Assembly (NCBI GenBank): GCA_958431945.1
Contig: CAUASQ010000016.1
Location: 1-19,446, forward strand
From: an uncultured Collinsella sp.
GTDB taxonomy: Bacteria; Actinomycetota; Coriobacteriia; Coriobacteriales; Coriobacteriaceae
Direction of reading: 5' to 3'
DNA: 19,446 nt
Shown here: positions 1-7,092 of the stretch, one piece after another
Layout: each line of letters begins with the position of its first letter
How positions within the stretch are numbered: the first letter of the stretch is position 1
Notes under the pieces: model-generated
The model's database searches: none
The model's input: the letters and a program-made list of their open reading frames with translations, nothing else
Told to the model about the DNA's origin: nothing
Position numbers and translations under genes: made by a program

Positions 1-195
1 GCTGCGGAAACGCGGGGTCCGTTCAGGCTGTTGCGTTGAGATTGAAAATCAACCGGCTTTATCTTCACTCCGGTTGCTTTGCAAAGTCGTTCAGATAAAG
101 CCTGTCCCGCCCGCAAAGCACCCCTCGACCTACCGGGGATTGCTATGACGTACGTTGGCTGATTTGGGTTGGAATGAAAGGTTTGCGGAGGGTTG
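1..195. other. Non-coding stretch at left edge
   Basis: I see no convincing gene here on either strand. The only structure is a small hairpin at 50-76 (CAACCGG, 13-base loop, CCGGTTG), followed on the plus strand by CTTTGC, and a 10-bp inverted pair GGCTTTATCT (55-64) / AGATAAAGCC (93-102). Either could belong to the 3' end of a gene left of the window, but there is no good U-tract. Confidence 0.4.
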
Positions 196-223
196 TGGAC
201 AGTTAGTTCAGATACGTATTTTT
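196..223 (+). repeat. Left 28-bp inverted repeat
   Basis: Left arm of the element at 196-398, identical in reverse complement to 371-398 over all 28 positions. It continues TTT then GGCC, whereas the other arm continues CAGAGGG when read the same way, so the identity stops sharply at the inner side. Confidence 0.8.
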
Positions 224-370
224 TGGCCGTGCTTCTTGGCGCTAATAGAGTGGTTTGAAGTCACTTTGAGCCCCATGGCAACCTTTCTCCCCCTTATATG
301 AGCGTCTCCACCGGTTCAGAAAGTCAAATTCAGCCCAATCGGGCTCAGGTCGGCCTTTACACACCCTCTG

Positions 371-398
371 AAAAATACGTATCTGAACTAACTGTCCA
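371..398 (-). repeat. Right 28-bp inverted repeat
   Basis: Right arm of the element at 196-398, a perfect reverse complement of 196-223. The terminal TGTCCA is followed by GCGACATT, which does not extend the symmetry. Confidence 0.8.
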
Positions 399-419
399 GC
401 GACATTCTCGATCAACAGC

Positions 420-457
420 AAAAGGCCTCCTGGCGAATGAAAATTCGCCAGGAGGCC
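420..457 (-). terminator. Strong hairpin, likely terminator of the sugar operon
   Basis: A perfect 15-bp stem, GGCCTCCTGGCGAAT (424-438) and ATTCGCCAGGAGGCC (443-457), closes a 4-base loop. Read on the minus strand it is followed by TTTTGCTGTTG, a modest U-tract. It lies about 95 bp past the stop of the ROK kinase gene, the last gene of the minus-strand operon, so it is the natural end of that transcript. Confidence 0.65.
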
Positions 458-469
458 CCTTACAAAACG

Positions 470-515
470 TGGGCTCCTTCGTTCGAATGAACGAAGGAGC
501 CCATACTCTTTTTTT
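470..515 (+). terminator. Second tandem hairpin, probably bidirectional terminator
   Basis: A perfect 15-bp stem runs from 470-484 to 489-503 (core GGGCTCCTTCGTTC / GAACGAAGGAGCCC) with loop GAAT. On the plus strand it is followed by TACTC and a run of seven T (509-515), a classic intrinsic terminator tail. On the minus strand it is followed by ACGTTTTG, so it may also stop transcripts leaving the ROK gene. With the hairpin at 424-457 it makes a double stop. Confidence 0.7.
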
Positions 516-552
516 AGGACAGGAGGCCGCGAGTCGGGCCACCAGCCGCCAA

Positions 553-1461
553 TCAATCGCACTCGCCAAGCGAGCGGCGCAGCGTGCGCACAGCGCCAAG
601 CAAATTGGCATCGTTGCCGTTCTGTGCTGGCTTGATGCAGGGCCTCGGTATGGTGGGAAGAACGTGAGCCTGATCCATCATGCGCTCAAATGCCTCAAAC
701 AGCTCGGGACGGGCGCTGATTCCGCCGCCGACCACGATGACCTCAGGGTCGATGACCGACTGCAACCCCATCAGCATGTTGTCGAAGACCAACGCGTATG
801 CATCCAGACCGCGACGAGCGTCCTCATCCCCCTCTTCAATCCAAGAGAAAATCCGATATCCGTCGATATCATCGGTCGGATCAATCCCCTTCGCCGCACA
901 CACCTGGTCTCGGAGCGCCCGCCAGCTGGTGACATCACCGTACACCGACCCAAAGGTCACGGGCTTGCGCACATCGTTGCTCACAAAGCACACGGTGCCG
1001 GCGAGATTGTGCGCGCCTCGCAAGATGTGACCGTCAACAACGATGGCACCGCCGAGACCCGTACCGATCACCACCATCAACCCCAGGGAGACCCCCTTCA
1101 GCGCGCCGACGGCATATTCTCCCAGTGCCGCGCACATCGCATCGTTCTCGATGGTTACGGGAAGCCCCGTGCTCTCGCGCAAGATGCGACCGAGCGGATA
1201 TCCGTCCAAACAGTGAAGGGCGCCGCCTCCCCCAACCACGCCATCGGAATCGCCTTCGGAAAAGACTCCGGGCATACTTATTCCCACACCCCTCACCCGG
1301 GCGCGATGGGGCTCGATCACCGAGCGGAACGTTTCGATAACCTGGTCGGCGGGCGAGGTGCATGTTGGGATACTTCCGTGCTCCTCAATGTGGTAGTCGG
1401 CGTTCACCACCGCCCATTTCACCTGAGTGCCGCCCGCATCTATACCGAAATAGCAGTCCAT
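553..1461 (-). CDS. ROK-family sugar kinase, divergent active site
   Basis: This 302-residue protein opens with the ROK/ASKHA phosphate-binding motif FGIDAGGTQVKWAVV (residues 5-19). It has IENDAMCAALGE with the likely catalytic Asp at 107, the glycine-rich VIGTGLGGAI at about 131-140, and the C-terminal VIVVGGGIS adenosine-site motif. Known ROK kinases phosphorylate free hexoses such as glucose, GlcNAc, ManNAc or beta-glucosides with ATP. Here the usual GE(I/F)xxM/H segment reads AGTVCFV (about 144-150), and the CxCGxxGCxE zinc motif of typical ROK glucokinases and NagC-type proteins is absent. It is the last gene of the operon, 24 bp after the GH1 gene, with ribosome site AGGGGAT. By context it should phosphorylate the unphosphorylated sugar released by the 6-phospho-glycosidase. 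Substrate is not determinable from sequence. The family call is firm. Confidence 0.88.
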   Translation of the reverse strand: MDCYFGIDAGGTQVKWAVVNADYHIEEHGSIPTCTSPADQVIETFRSVIEPHRARVRGVGISMPGVFSEGDSDGVVGGGGALHCLDGYPLGRILRESTGLPVTIENDAMCAALGEYAVGALKGVSLGLMVVIGTGLGGAIVVDGHILRGAHNLAGTVCFVSNDVRKPVTFGSVYGDVTSWRALRDQVCAAKGIDPTDDIDGYRIFSWIEEGDEDARRGLDAYALVFDNMLMGLQSVIDPEVIVVGGGISARPELFEAFERMMDQAHVLPTIPRPCIKPAQNGNDANLLGAVRTLRRSLGECD

Positions 1462-1485
1462 AATCTTATCCCCTGTCCCATAGGG

Positions 1486-2973
1486 TTAGTCCAGGTCCTC
1501 GCCGTTGCTCTCGATGACCTTCTTGTACCAATAGAAGCTGTCCTTGCGGCTGCGCGCGAGCGTGCCCTTGCCCTCGTCGTCGCGGTCGACGTAGACGAAG
1601 CCGTAGCGCTTGCGCATCTCGCCCGTGCCGGCGCTGATCAGGTCGATGCAGCCCCACATGGTGTAGCCCATGAGGTCCACGCCGTCGAGTTCCACGGCAT
1701 CGTCCATGCTCTGGATGTTCTTGCGCAGGTAGTCGATGCGGTAGCCGTCATGGATGGAGCCGTCGGCCTTCACCTCGTCGCTCCAGCCGATACCGTTCTC
1801 CACGATCCAAAGCGGCTTGTGATAGCGGTCGTAGAGCTCGTTCAAGGCGATGCGCAGGCAGTACGGATCGGTCGCCCAGCCCCAGGCGTTGGTCTCGAGG
1901 TAGGGGTTTTTCACCATGCCGAAAGCGAGATTGCCGGACGCGACCTCGAGCTCCTTCTGGCGCAACGATACCGTCGAGCCTCCGTAGCACGAGAACGACA
2001 GGAAATCTGCCGGATAGGTTGCGAGAAGCTCGAGGTCGTTCTCGCCCATTTCCAGCTTGATGCCCGCGCGCTCCATCTCCCTCAAGCGATAGGCGGGATA
2101 GTGGCCGCCCACCTGCACGTCGGCATACCACAGCGCGTCACGCTCGCGTTCCATGGCGAGCAGATGATCGGCGGGGTCGGCGGAATAGGAGTAGATGGGG
2201 TTGTACGCGAGCATCTGACCCACCATGATCTTAGGGGAGATTTGGTGCGCCGACCGAACCGTAAGGGCAGACGCCACGAACTGGTTGTGCGCCGCCTGGG
2301 CCTTCGCATGGGGGCTCCCATCCGTAAGCCCGCCCGCCATGAAGCTCCCCATGCTCATCATGTTGATCTCGTTGAAGGTGAGCCAGTACTTCACCTTGCC
2401 CTGATAGTGCTTCATGACGCAGGTGGCGTAGCGCACGAACAGGTCGATGAGCTCGCGGCTCTTCCAACCGCCGTACTTGTTCACGAGCGCGAGCGGGGTC
2501 TCGTAGTGCGAGAGCGTCACGAGCGGTTCGATGCCGTACTTAGCGCACTCGTCAAACACGGCGTCGTAGAACGCTAGACCCTCGGTGTTGGGCTCAGCCT
2601 CCTCGCCCGTGGGGAAGATGCGCGCCCAGTTCATGGACAGGCGGAAGCACTTGAAGCCCATCTCGCCCATGAGGGCGATATCCTCGGCGTAGTGGTGGTA
2701 GAAGTCGGTGGCCGTGTGGCTGGGATAGTAGTAGCCATCAACCACCGCCACCTCCAGCCCTTCAGGAAGTCCCTCCTCGCAAACCGCATACACGGGAAGC
2801 GCGCCGGTTTCCCCTGTCGCGGTATTACGCCACGTTATCTGCCGTGACACCGTATGGCTACCGCTGGTCATGGCGTCCGAGGTGTTCGGTCCTTTGCCGC
2901 CCTCTTCCCAGCCGCCCTCATACTGGTTGGCGGCGGTGGCGCCACCCCACAGGAAACCTTCCGGAAATGCCAT
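1486..2973 (-). CDS. GH1 6-phospho-beta-glucosidase (operon copy)
   Basis: Glycoside hydrolase family 1, 495 residues from the ATG at 2973, which sits behind an excellent GAGGAGGT site. An in-frame ATG at 3006 would add 11 unlikely residues and no better ribosome site. N-terminal FPEGFLWGGATAANQYEGG is the GH1 signature. Acid/base Glu is about residue 202 (TFNEIN) and nucleophile Glu about 392 (IVENGIGW). The C-terminal motif S447...K455-R-Y457 followed by GFVYVDRDDEGKGT is the phosphate-binding signature of 6-phospho-beta-glycosidases, so the substrate is a PTS-phosphorylated beta-disaccharide or aryl glucoside. It is cytoplasmic, with no signal peptide. It follows the PTS EIIA gene, separated by an 85-bp gap holding a hairpin, and precedes the ROK kinase. 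It would split the imported 6-phospho-disaccharide into a sugar 6-phosphate and a free sugar. The exact sugar (glucose, galactose or amino sugar) is not shown. Confidence 0.93.
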   Translation of the reverse strand: MAFPEGFLWGGATAANQYEGGWEEGGKGPNTSDAMTSGSHTVSRQITWRNTATGETGALPVYAVCEEGLPEGLEVAVVDGYYYPSHTATDFYHHYAEDIALMGEMGFKCFRLSMNWARIFPTGEEAEPNTEGLAFYDAVFDECAKYGIEPLVTLSHYETPLALVNKYGGWKSRELIDLFVRYATCVMKHYQGKVKYWLTFNEINMMSMGSFMAGGLTDGSPHAKAQAAHNQFVASALTVRSAHQISPKIMVGQMLAYNPIYSYSADPADHLLAMERERDALWYADVQVGGHYPAYRLREMERAGIKLEMGENDLELLATYPADFLSFSCYGGSTVSLRQKELEVASGNLAFGMVKNPYLETNAWGWATDPYCLRIALNELYDRYHKPLWIVENGIGWSDEVKADGSIHDGYRIDYLRKNIQSMDDAVELDGVDLMGYTMWGCIDLISAGTGEMRKRYGFVYVDRDDEGKGTLARSRKDSFYWYKKVIESNGEDLD

Positions 2974-3010
2974 TGGGTACCTCCTCGATCGTGAAAACAT
3001 CTTCATGAAA

Positions 3011-3046
3011 CGGGAAGACGGGCTGCATGGCAGTCCCGGCTTCCCG
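3011..3046 (-). other. Intercistronic hairpin between EIIA and GH1 genes
   Basis: CGGGAAG (3011-3017) pairs with CTTCCCG (3040-3046), and inner segments CGGG/CCCG and CTGC/GCAG continue the stem with two small bulges around loop ATG. On the minus strand it lies just after the EIIA stop and 37 bp before the GH1 start. It is followed by TTTCATGAAGATG, only a weak U-tract. It could be a partial terminator or an mRNA-processing/stability element setting GH1 output against the PTS genes. Confidence 0.5.
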
Positions 3047-3058
3047 TCAGATAATCAG

Positions 3059-3400
3059 TTAGGCGCTTGCACACATGCGTTGATAGACCGTGATGAAGCG
3101 CTCGGCAAGGATACGGAAGCCCTCAGCGCTCATGAGCTGATCCTCCGCATGCAGCAAGATGATGCGAAACGGCAGCTCCTCGCCGCTGGCCTCTTGCTGA
3201 AGCAGTTTCATGTGAGCGTCGTGGCCTGCGTTGAACACCACGTTGCCCTCGTCGATAAGTTTCCGGGCGGCCTCAAAATCACCATTCTCGGCACAGGTTA
3301 TCGCTTCGAGGTAGCAGCTGCGCGCGCTCCCCACCTGAGCGACGATAGAGAAGCACGTCATTTCAAACTGATCGATCGCTTCTTGTTTGATCTCTGACAT
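3059..3400 (-). CDS. PTS lactose/cellobiose/chitobiose-type EIIA
   Basis: This 113-residue all-helical PTS IIA of the Lac family (usual length 100-115) accepts phosphate from HPr and passes it to EIIB. The phosphorylated His is about residue 84 in LLHAEDQLM. The Asp three residues later (D87) matches the metal-binding Asp of the IIA-Lac trimer. The gene begins 2 bp after the EIIB stop (3403), so the two are almost certainly translationally coupled. The ribosome site is poor (GGGGGC), which supports coupling. Cytoplasmic. It sits in a IIC-IIB-IIA-glycosidase-kinase series, so its partners are the two genes upstream. The family includes lactose, cellobiose and N,N'-diacetylchitobiose systems, which sequence alone does not separate. 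Confidence 0.93.
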   Translation of the reverse strand: MSEIKQEAIDQFEMTCFSIVAQVGSARSCYLEAITCAENGDFEAARKLIDEGNVVFNAGHDAHMKLLQQEASGEELPFRIILLHAEDQLMSAEGFRILAERFITVYQRMCASA

Positions 3401-3402
3401 GG

Positions 3403-3699
3403 CTATGCCCCCAGCAACTTTCGAGCCTGTTTGAGCACGGCCTCGCCGTTCATTGTCCCATACGCTGTCATATCAATCGGCTCCACCGGACAGTTCACTT
3501 GATTCTTCACCTTGTTGAGTTCAAAGCGAACCTGCGGTCCCAGCAGGATAACGTCGCTATCCGCATATTCCGCCGCTTGGTTGACAGGGTGCGCCTCGAT
3601 GGTGCACACGAAACCGTCTTTTTCAGCCGCCTGTTGCATGCGCTGTACCAGCATGCTCGTCGAAGCGCCCGCGGCGCACATAAGTACGATATGTTTCAT
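3403..3699 (-). CDS. PTS lactose/cellobiose/chitobiose-type EIIB
   Basis: A 98-residue cytoplasmic EIIB. The start KHIVLMCAAGASTSMLV carries the phospho-acceptor Cys at residue 8 in the CxxGxSTS loop, the hallmark of this family. The segment DVILLGPQVRFEL (about 49-61) is the second conserved block. It takes phosphate from EIIA His84 and hands it to the sugar bound in EIIC. The start ATG follows a GGGAG site with 7-base spacing. It lies 48 bp after the EIIC stop and 2 bp before the EIIA start. Family assignment is firm. The sugar is not determined. Confidence 0.94.
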   Translation of the reverse strand: MKHIVLMCAAGASTSMLVQRMQQAAEKDGFVCTIEAHPVNQAAEYADSDVILLGPQVRFELNKVKNQVNCPVEPIDMTAYGTMNGEAVLKQARKLLGA

Positions 3700-3747
3700 C
3701 CTACGCTCCCAACCTCATGGAAAATGATGGTGTGAATATGAAAATCC

Positions 3748-5040
3748 CTATGCGGCCGATTCCTCGAGAGCGGCCTGCTCCTCTCGCAACGCCTGGCGAT
3801 CAGCCATAAGGGTGAAGGGGGTATACATGAGCACCGACACCGCCAAAACCGCAACCGAGATCACCAGGCACCCGATGCCGCCCTGCATGAATGCGATGAC
3901 CGGCTGGGGAAGCACCCAGGGAAGCTGAATCGTGGGATTGAACGCAGCCCCAAGACCGAGGGCGTAAAGCGCCTGGACCACGATGGCGCAGACCGGGATG
4001 TTCAGCACGAACGGGATGAAGTACGTGGGATTCAGCACGACCGGCAGACCGAACATGAGCGGCTCGGAGATATTGAAAAGCGACGGAACAAGCGCGATGC
4101 CGCGAATCGCCTTGAAGCGCTCGGACTTGGTAAAGAGCAGCGAGATGCTGATGCCCAGGGCGTTAGCCTGGCCACCGATGGCGGTGCCGAGCGCGACGAC
4201 GGCCCAAGCGCCATAGGGCAGTGCCTCGCCCGCGATGATGGCCTCGGTGTTAGCAGCGCTGCAAGCCATGATTACCGGAGCGTAGAAGTTGAGCATCACG
4301 TTGGGGTGGACACCGAAGAACCAGAAGATCGACTGCAGCGAGCACACGATGATATAGGCCAAAGGAGAGGCACCGACCATCGTGACCGGCGTGCCGATCA
4401 AGGTGTTGATCATATCGAACAGGTTGCCCCACGGGGTGAAAGAAAGACCCCACTTGGCGAACCACACCGCAGTGAATAGCACGATGGCGGCAAACATCGG
4501 CGACAGCGAGTCTGCAACCATGGGCGGAACCATATCGGGGAGCTTGATTTCAAGCTTGCTCATCAAAATGGCTGTCACCTTCGGCACGATCAGGCCAAGC
4601 AGAATGGCGACGAAGATGCCGTTCGATCCCATGTACGACGTGTTGATGAAACTCGCCATGGGAATATCCTCGAACGATTGCTGCGGCATGAATGCCAAAA
4701 ACACCGCGCCGCTCACGATGCCACCGGTATAACCGCTAAGGCCGCATACCTTACCCCACCTCAAACCGATGAAGAAGGAGATGTATATACCCATCATGTT
4801 CATGGTAACGGTGAGGATGGAGTTGCCGGTCGCCATGAGACCGCTCGAAACCACCCAATCGGAGAACCCCGGAATGGGGAAGTTGATGAGAATCGCGATA
4901 ACCGAGACGCCAAGGGTCATGGGCAGCGTGCACATCATGCCGCCCATGAGGGCGTCGAGCATCTTGCTGTCAGCAACCTTGCTTGCCACAGGTGCGATTG
5001 TCTTATCCATTATGTTTTGGATCTTGTCGAATACCGCCAT
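3748..5040 (-). CDS. PTS cellobiose/chitobiose-type EIIC permease
   Basis: A 430-residue integral membrane permease with roughly ten hydrophobic segments, the usual size for the CelB/ChbC family. Two family motifs stand out: FWFFGVHPNVM with His about 245 (commonly FGIHG, so Gly is Pro here), and NISEPLMFGLPVVLNP with Glu about 326. Both regions form the sugar site in ChbC-type structures. It imports a beta-disaccharide and presents it for phosphorylation by EIIB. The start at 5040 follows a GGAGC site 7 bases upstream. It is separated from the upstream chbG gene by 154 bp in which I see no convincing promoter or hairpin, so it may be co-transcribed or have a cryptic promoter. HP in place of HG is worth noting for specificity. 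Confidence 0.94.
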   Translation of the reverse strand: MAVFDKIQNIMDKTIAPVASKVADSKMLDALMGGMMCTLPMTLGVSVIAILINFPIPGFSDWVVSSGLMATGNSILTVTMNMMGIYISFFIGLRWGKVCGLSGYTGGIVSGAVFLAFMPQQSFEDIPMASFINTSYMGSNGIFVAILLGLIVPKVTAILMSKLEIKLPDMVPPMVADSLSPMFAAIVLFTAVWFAKWGLSFTPWGNLFDMINTLIGTPVTMVGASPLAYIIVCSLQSIFWFFGVHPNVMLNFYAPVIMACSAANTEAIIAGEALPYGAWAVVALGTAIGGQANALGISISLLFTKSERFKAIRGIALVPSLFNISEPLMFGLPVVLNPTYFIPFVLNIPVCAIVVQALYALGLGAAFNPTIQLPWVLPQPVIAFMQGGIGCLVISVAVLAVSVLMYTPFTLMADRQALREEQAALEESAA

Positions 5041-5194
5041 GTTTCAGCTCCAATCTTTGCAGTGAACTCTATCGATGCCCGTGTGCGGCATCTTCCCCTC
5101 TAGATAGCGCATCCACCTCTCTTCAAAATCACAACGACGTGCTTCAGGCAGTACGCCATTCAGCGTGAATTGGCGAGATTGCCCCAGCGGACGC

Positions 5195-5962
5195 TTACGT
5201 CAGGTCCGCGTACGTCACGAGCCCCACGTCCTGCTCTGCAAGCCATGCGGCGACATCAGGGTCGACAAGCATCGCGGCTTCCCGGATGCGGGCCTCGAGC
5301 ATGGTCGAGTTATCTCGCAAGTACGCGTCGATATAACCTGGGTGAAACACCATGAGACGGCATATCCCTTCCGGTGTCGTTTCAAGCGCCTCTCGAAGCG
5401 CCGCAAAGGGATCCGCTTCATATGACGAGAAATCCTTGGGAACATAGGAAAGCACCGGCGTCGAGCGAAAGGTGACTGGCTCGCCCGGAGCACCCATCGC
5501 GAAATAGGGCAGGCCGTGGCGCTCGGCAACGATCTCAAGGCCGCGGAAGAACATGGGGCTTGCGACCGCATGTCCCTCGAAGTAATCGGGCTCACGCCCG
5601 ACGAGCTCAAGGAATCGCCGATACTGCGCCTCGATTTCGATAATGACCTCGTCAAGCACCACGAAGTCCTCCCCAGCCCGCGCGGCGGCGCGATATGCTG
5701 AGCTCCGCTTGAAATTGCCATCATCGTCAACGATGCTCGAGATGAGCGAGGAATCGCTGAGGGGCCTACCCGTGCAGATATTGGTGTGCTGACCCAAGCA
5801 GAGATCCTTGATTTGCAGGCGCGCCAAACCGCTTTCTGCAAGCGGCATGTTGGTCATGACACCCACCGAGCGAATGAGCCCCGCTTGGACCGCGGCCGCT
5901 ATCCCGCAATTAACACCGTCGCTGTAACCTAAATCGTCGGCGCGCAGCAATAACCGCTTCAT
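5195..5962 (-). CDS. chbG: ChbG/YdjC-family carbohydrate deacetylase
   Basis: A 255-residue protein from the ATG at 5962, chosen because GAGGAGGA lies 4 bases upstream. The frame stays open to 6100, but that extension lacks family similarity. YdjC/ChbG marks: LLLRADDLGYSDGVN (residues 4-18, metal-binding Asp pair at 9-10), GQHTN with His about 59, GHAVASP with His about 131 (commonly HxHxH-like here), and MVFHPGYID with His about 207. E. coli ChbG removes one acetyl group from chitobiose-6-phosphate or chitotriose-phosphate so that they can induce the operon and be hydrolysed. Here it is the first gene in a minus-strand series ahead of a Lac/cellobiose-type PTS, the same functional partnership as chbBCARFG but with GH1 instead of GH4 and an RpiR regulator. 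This suggests an N-acetylated disaccharide substrate. Family firm, exact substrate inferred. Confidence 0.88.
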   Translation of the reverse strand: MKRLLLRADDLGYSDGVNCGIAAAVQAGLIRSVGVMTNMPLAESGLARLQIKDLCLGQHTNICTGRPLSDSSLISSIVDDDGNFKRSSAYRAAARAGEDFVVLDEVIIEIEAQYRRFLELVGREPDYFEGHAVASPMFFRGLEIVAERHGLPYFAMGAPGEPVTFRSTPVLSYVPKDFSSYEADPFAALREALETTPEGICRLMVFHPGYIDAYLRDNSTMLEARIREAAMLVDPDVAAWLAEQDVGLVTYADLT

Positions 5963-6143
5963 CCGATCCTCCTCAACCGATATCTCGTCGAGCGGCAAAG
6001 CAACGAAGCGATGCCCTGTGTAGAGCCGATGCCGTGTTCCGGCGGGGCGGCAAGCTTCGTCGTCTCTTCTTGCATTAAGTATGACGCCGGCTATATCCAA
6101 AATCGGTTACATGCTGTGCCACAAGGTTGCGAGATGGCTACGC

Positions 6144-6164
6144 GAGTTTCATAACGTGAAACTC
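6144..6164. promoter_or_regulatory. Predicted RpiR operator in the chbG/rpiR divergent region
   Basis: A perfect palindrome GAGTTTCA-TAACG-TGAAACTC with 8-bp arms lies between the divergent chbG (start 5962) and rpiR (start 6251). RpiR-family regulators are dimeric HTH proteins that bind such inverted repeats near their own genes. A second copy with the same core and the same 5-bp spacing is at 8572-8588 upstream of the other GH1 gene. A possible -10 for rpiR, TATAGT, is at 6190-6195, without a good -35. Confidence 0.65.
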
Positions 6165-6250
6165 CGCAGGAATACCGGCATGTTTGAGCTATAGTTTGGT
6201 CAAATGAGGCCCTCTTATTCGGGCCACTGAGCATAAAGGGGACAGCCATC

Positions 6251-7072
6251 ATGGAAAAATCCATCTCGATGGGATCGGTTGCCGAACGGTTGCTTGACTA
6301 CATCGACACCGCAATGCAGCACGACACCAACTACGAGATAGCGACCACGCTGGTGAAAAACTACAGCAAGCTGAGCGAGCTCTCGATTGGAGAAATCGCC
6401 GACATGTGCTTCGTCTCGAAGGCTTCAGTGTCGCGATTCTGCCGGTTTATGGGTTTCGCTGATTTCAAGGACCTGCGCAACCAGCTTGAACATGACGTCC
6501 TCAAAACCGGGTTGTTTCCACATGCCTTTGTAGAACAGCTGTCAAACGACACGGAAGGCGCTCTGGCATCCTACCGGGAGGCGATCCTGCTCAAAATCGA
6601 AACGACCATCTCGGCGGCAAACATCGCGAAACTGCCCGCCATTGTCGATGATTTGCACGACAGCGGGCATGTCGCGTTCTTCTCCCACCACTTCCTCTGG
6701 GACGTGGGCCGCTACTTCCAAAGCAGGCTCACCATCATGAACCGGCCCATCGAGCTTTACCTCGATTATTCATCGCAGCTCGCCTGCGCGCAATCGCTCA
6801 CCAAATCCAGCCTCGCCATCATTTGCAGCATAGGGGGAACATACCCCATTCGTTATCCAGAAATCGTCAACGCACTCGCCGCCTCCGGCTGTCGTCTTCT
6901 CGCCATCACACAAAACACCTCAAGCGCCTACTGGAACCATGCCTCCTGCATACTGAGCTGCGGAGTGACCAACAACATCGACACGGGCAAGTTCGGTGCG
7001 CTTGCCGCCATCGACTTGATAGTCATGGAATACCTGAGGCGTTATGGAGCCGATTCCGGTACTGGCGAGTAA
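6251..7072 (+). CDS. RpiR/MurR-family transcriptional regulator (HTH plus SIS)
   Basis: This 273-residue protein has an N-terminal HTH_6 domain (about 1-80; recognition region LSIGEIADMCFVSKASVSRF, about 44-63, then CRFMGFADFKDLRNQL). After it comes a SIS sugar-phosphate-binding domain (about 105-260) containing LAIICSIGGTYPIRYPEIV. The length is normal for the family. RpiR regulators sense phosphorylated sugars through the SIS domain and control nearby sugar-uptake genes, as repressor or activator. The start ATG follows AAGGGGA with 9-base spacing. It is divergent from the chbG-PTS operon and convergent with the second GH1 gene, leaving only 20 bp between stops. It is the obvious local regulator. 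Its ligand is probably the 6-phospho-disaccharide or its product, which is inferred. Confidence 0.92.
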   Translation: MEKSISMGSVAERLLDYIDTAMQHDTNYEIATTLVKNYSKLSELSIGEIADMCFVSKASVSRFCRFMGFADFKDLRNQLEHDVLKTGLFPHAFVEQLSNDTEGALASYREAILLKIETTISAANIAKLPAIVDDLHDSGHVAFFSHHFLWDVGRYFQSRLTIMNRPIELYLDYSSQLACAQSLTKSSLAIICSIGGTYPIRYPEIVNALAASGCRLLAITQNTSSAYWNHASCILSCGVTNNIDTGKFGALAAIDLIVMEYLRRYGADSGTGE

Positions 7073-7075
7073 TCT

Positions 7076-7091
7076 CGTCGGACCACCGACG
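7076..7091. terminator. Short hairpin in the 20-bp convergent gap
   Basis: CGTCGG-ACCA-CCGACG lies exactly between the rpiR stop (7072) and the convergent GH1 stop (7093). There is no U-tract on either side, so it may be only a weak bidirectional terminator. Confidence 0.3.
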
Positions 7092-7092
7092 C

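Larger units (their letters stand above)
196..398. repeat. MITE-like element with perfect 28-bp terminal inverted repeats
   Basis: Positions 196-223 (TGGACAGTTAGTTCAGATAC then GTATTTTT) are exactly reverse-complemented at 371-398. The 147-bp interior has no credible gene, a small hairpin AGCCC-AATC-GGGCT near 332-345, and GGCCG (225-229) that could pair with CGGCC (351-355). A short non-coding unit with long perfect inverted ends fits a miniature inverted-repeat element or a large fold-back repeat. I see no clear target-site duplication (left flank ends GGGTTG, right flank starts GCGACA), so mobility is only inferred. Confidence 0.6.

Noticed and set aside
478..495. GTTCGAAT resembling a tRNA T-loop
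   Set aside because: It is the centre of a perfect terminator palindrome. There is no acceptor, D or anticodon arm around it.
242..562. 106-codon minus-strand frame left of the ROK gene
   Set aside because: It reads through both perfect hairpins and into the 28-bp repeat. Its sequence is just the translation of repeats, with no ribosome site of note.
298..2577. 759-codon open frame on the plus strand
   Set aside because: It is antisense to the ROK and GH1 genes, runs through the tandem hairpins and inverted repeat, and has the His/Val/Ala-rich composition of a shadow of high-GC coding DNA.
5963..6100. N-terminal extension of the ChbG gene to 6100
   Set aside because: The extra 46 residues do not resemble the family, and a strong ribosome site lies directly before the ATG at 5962.
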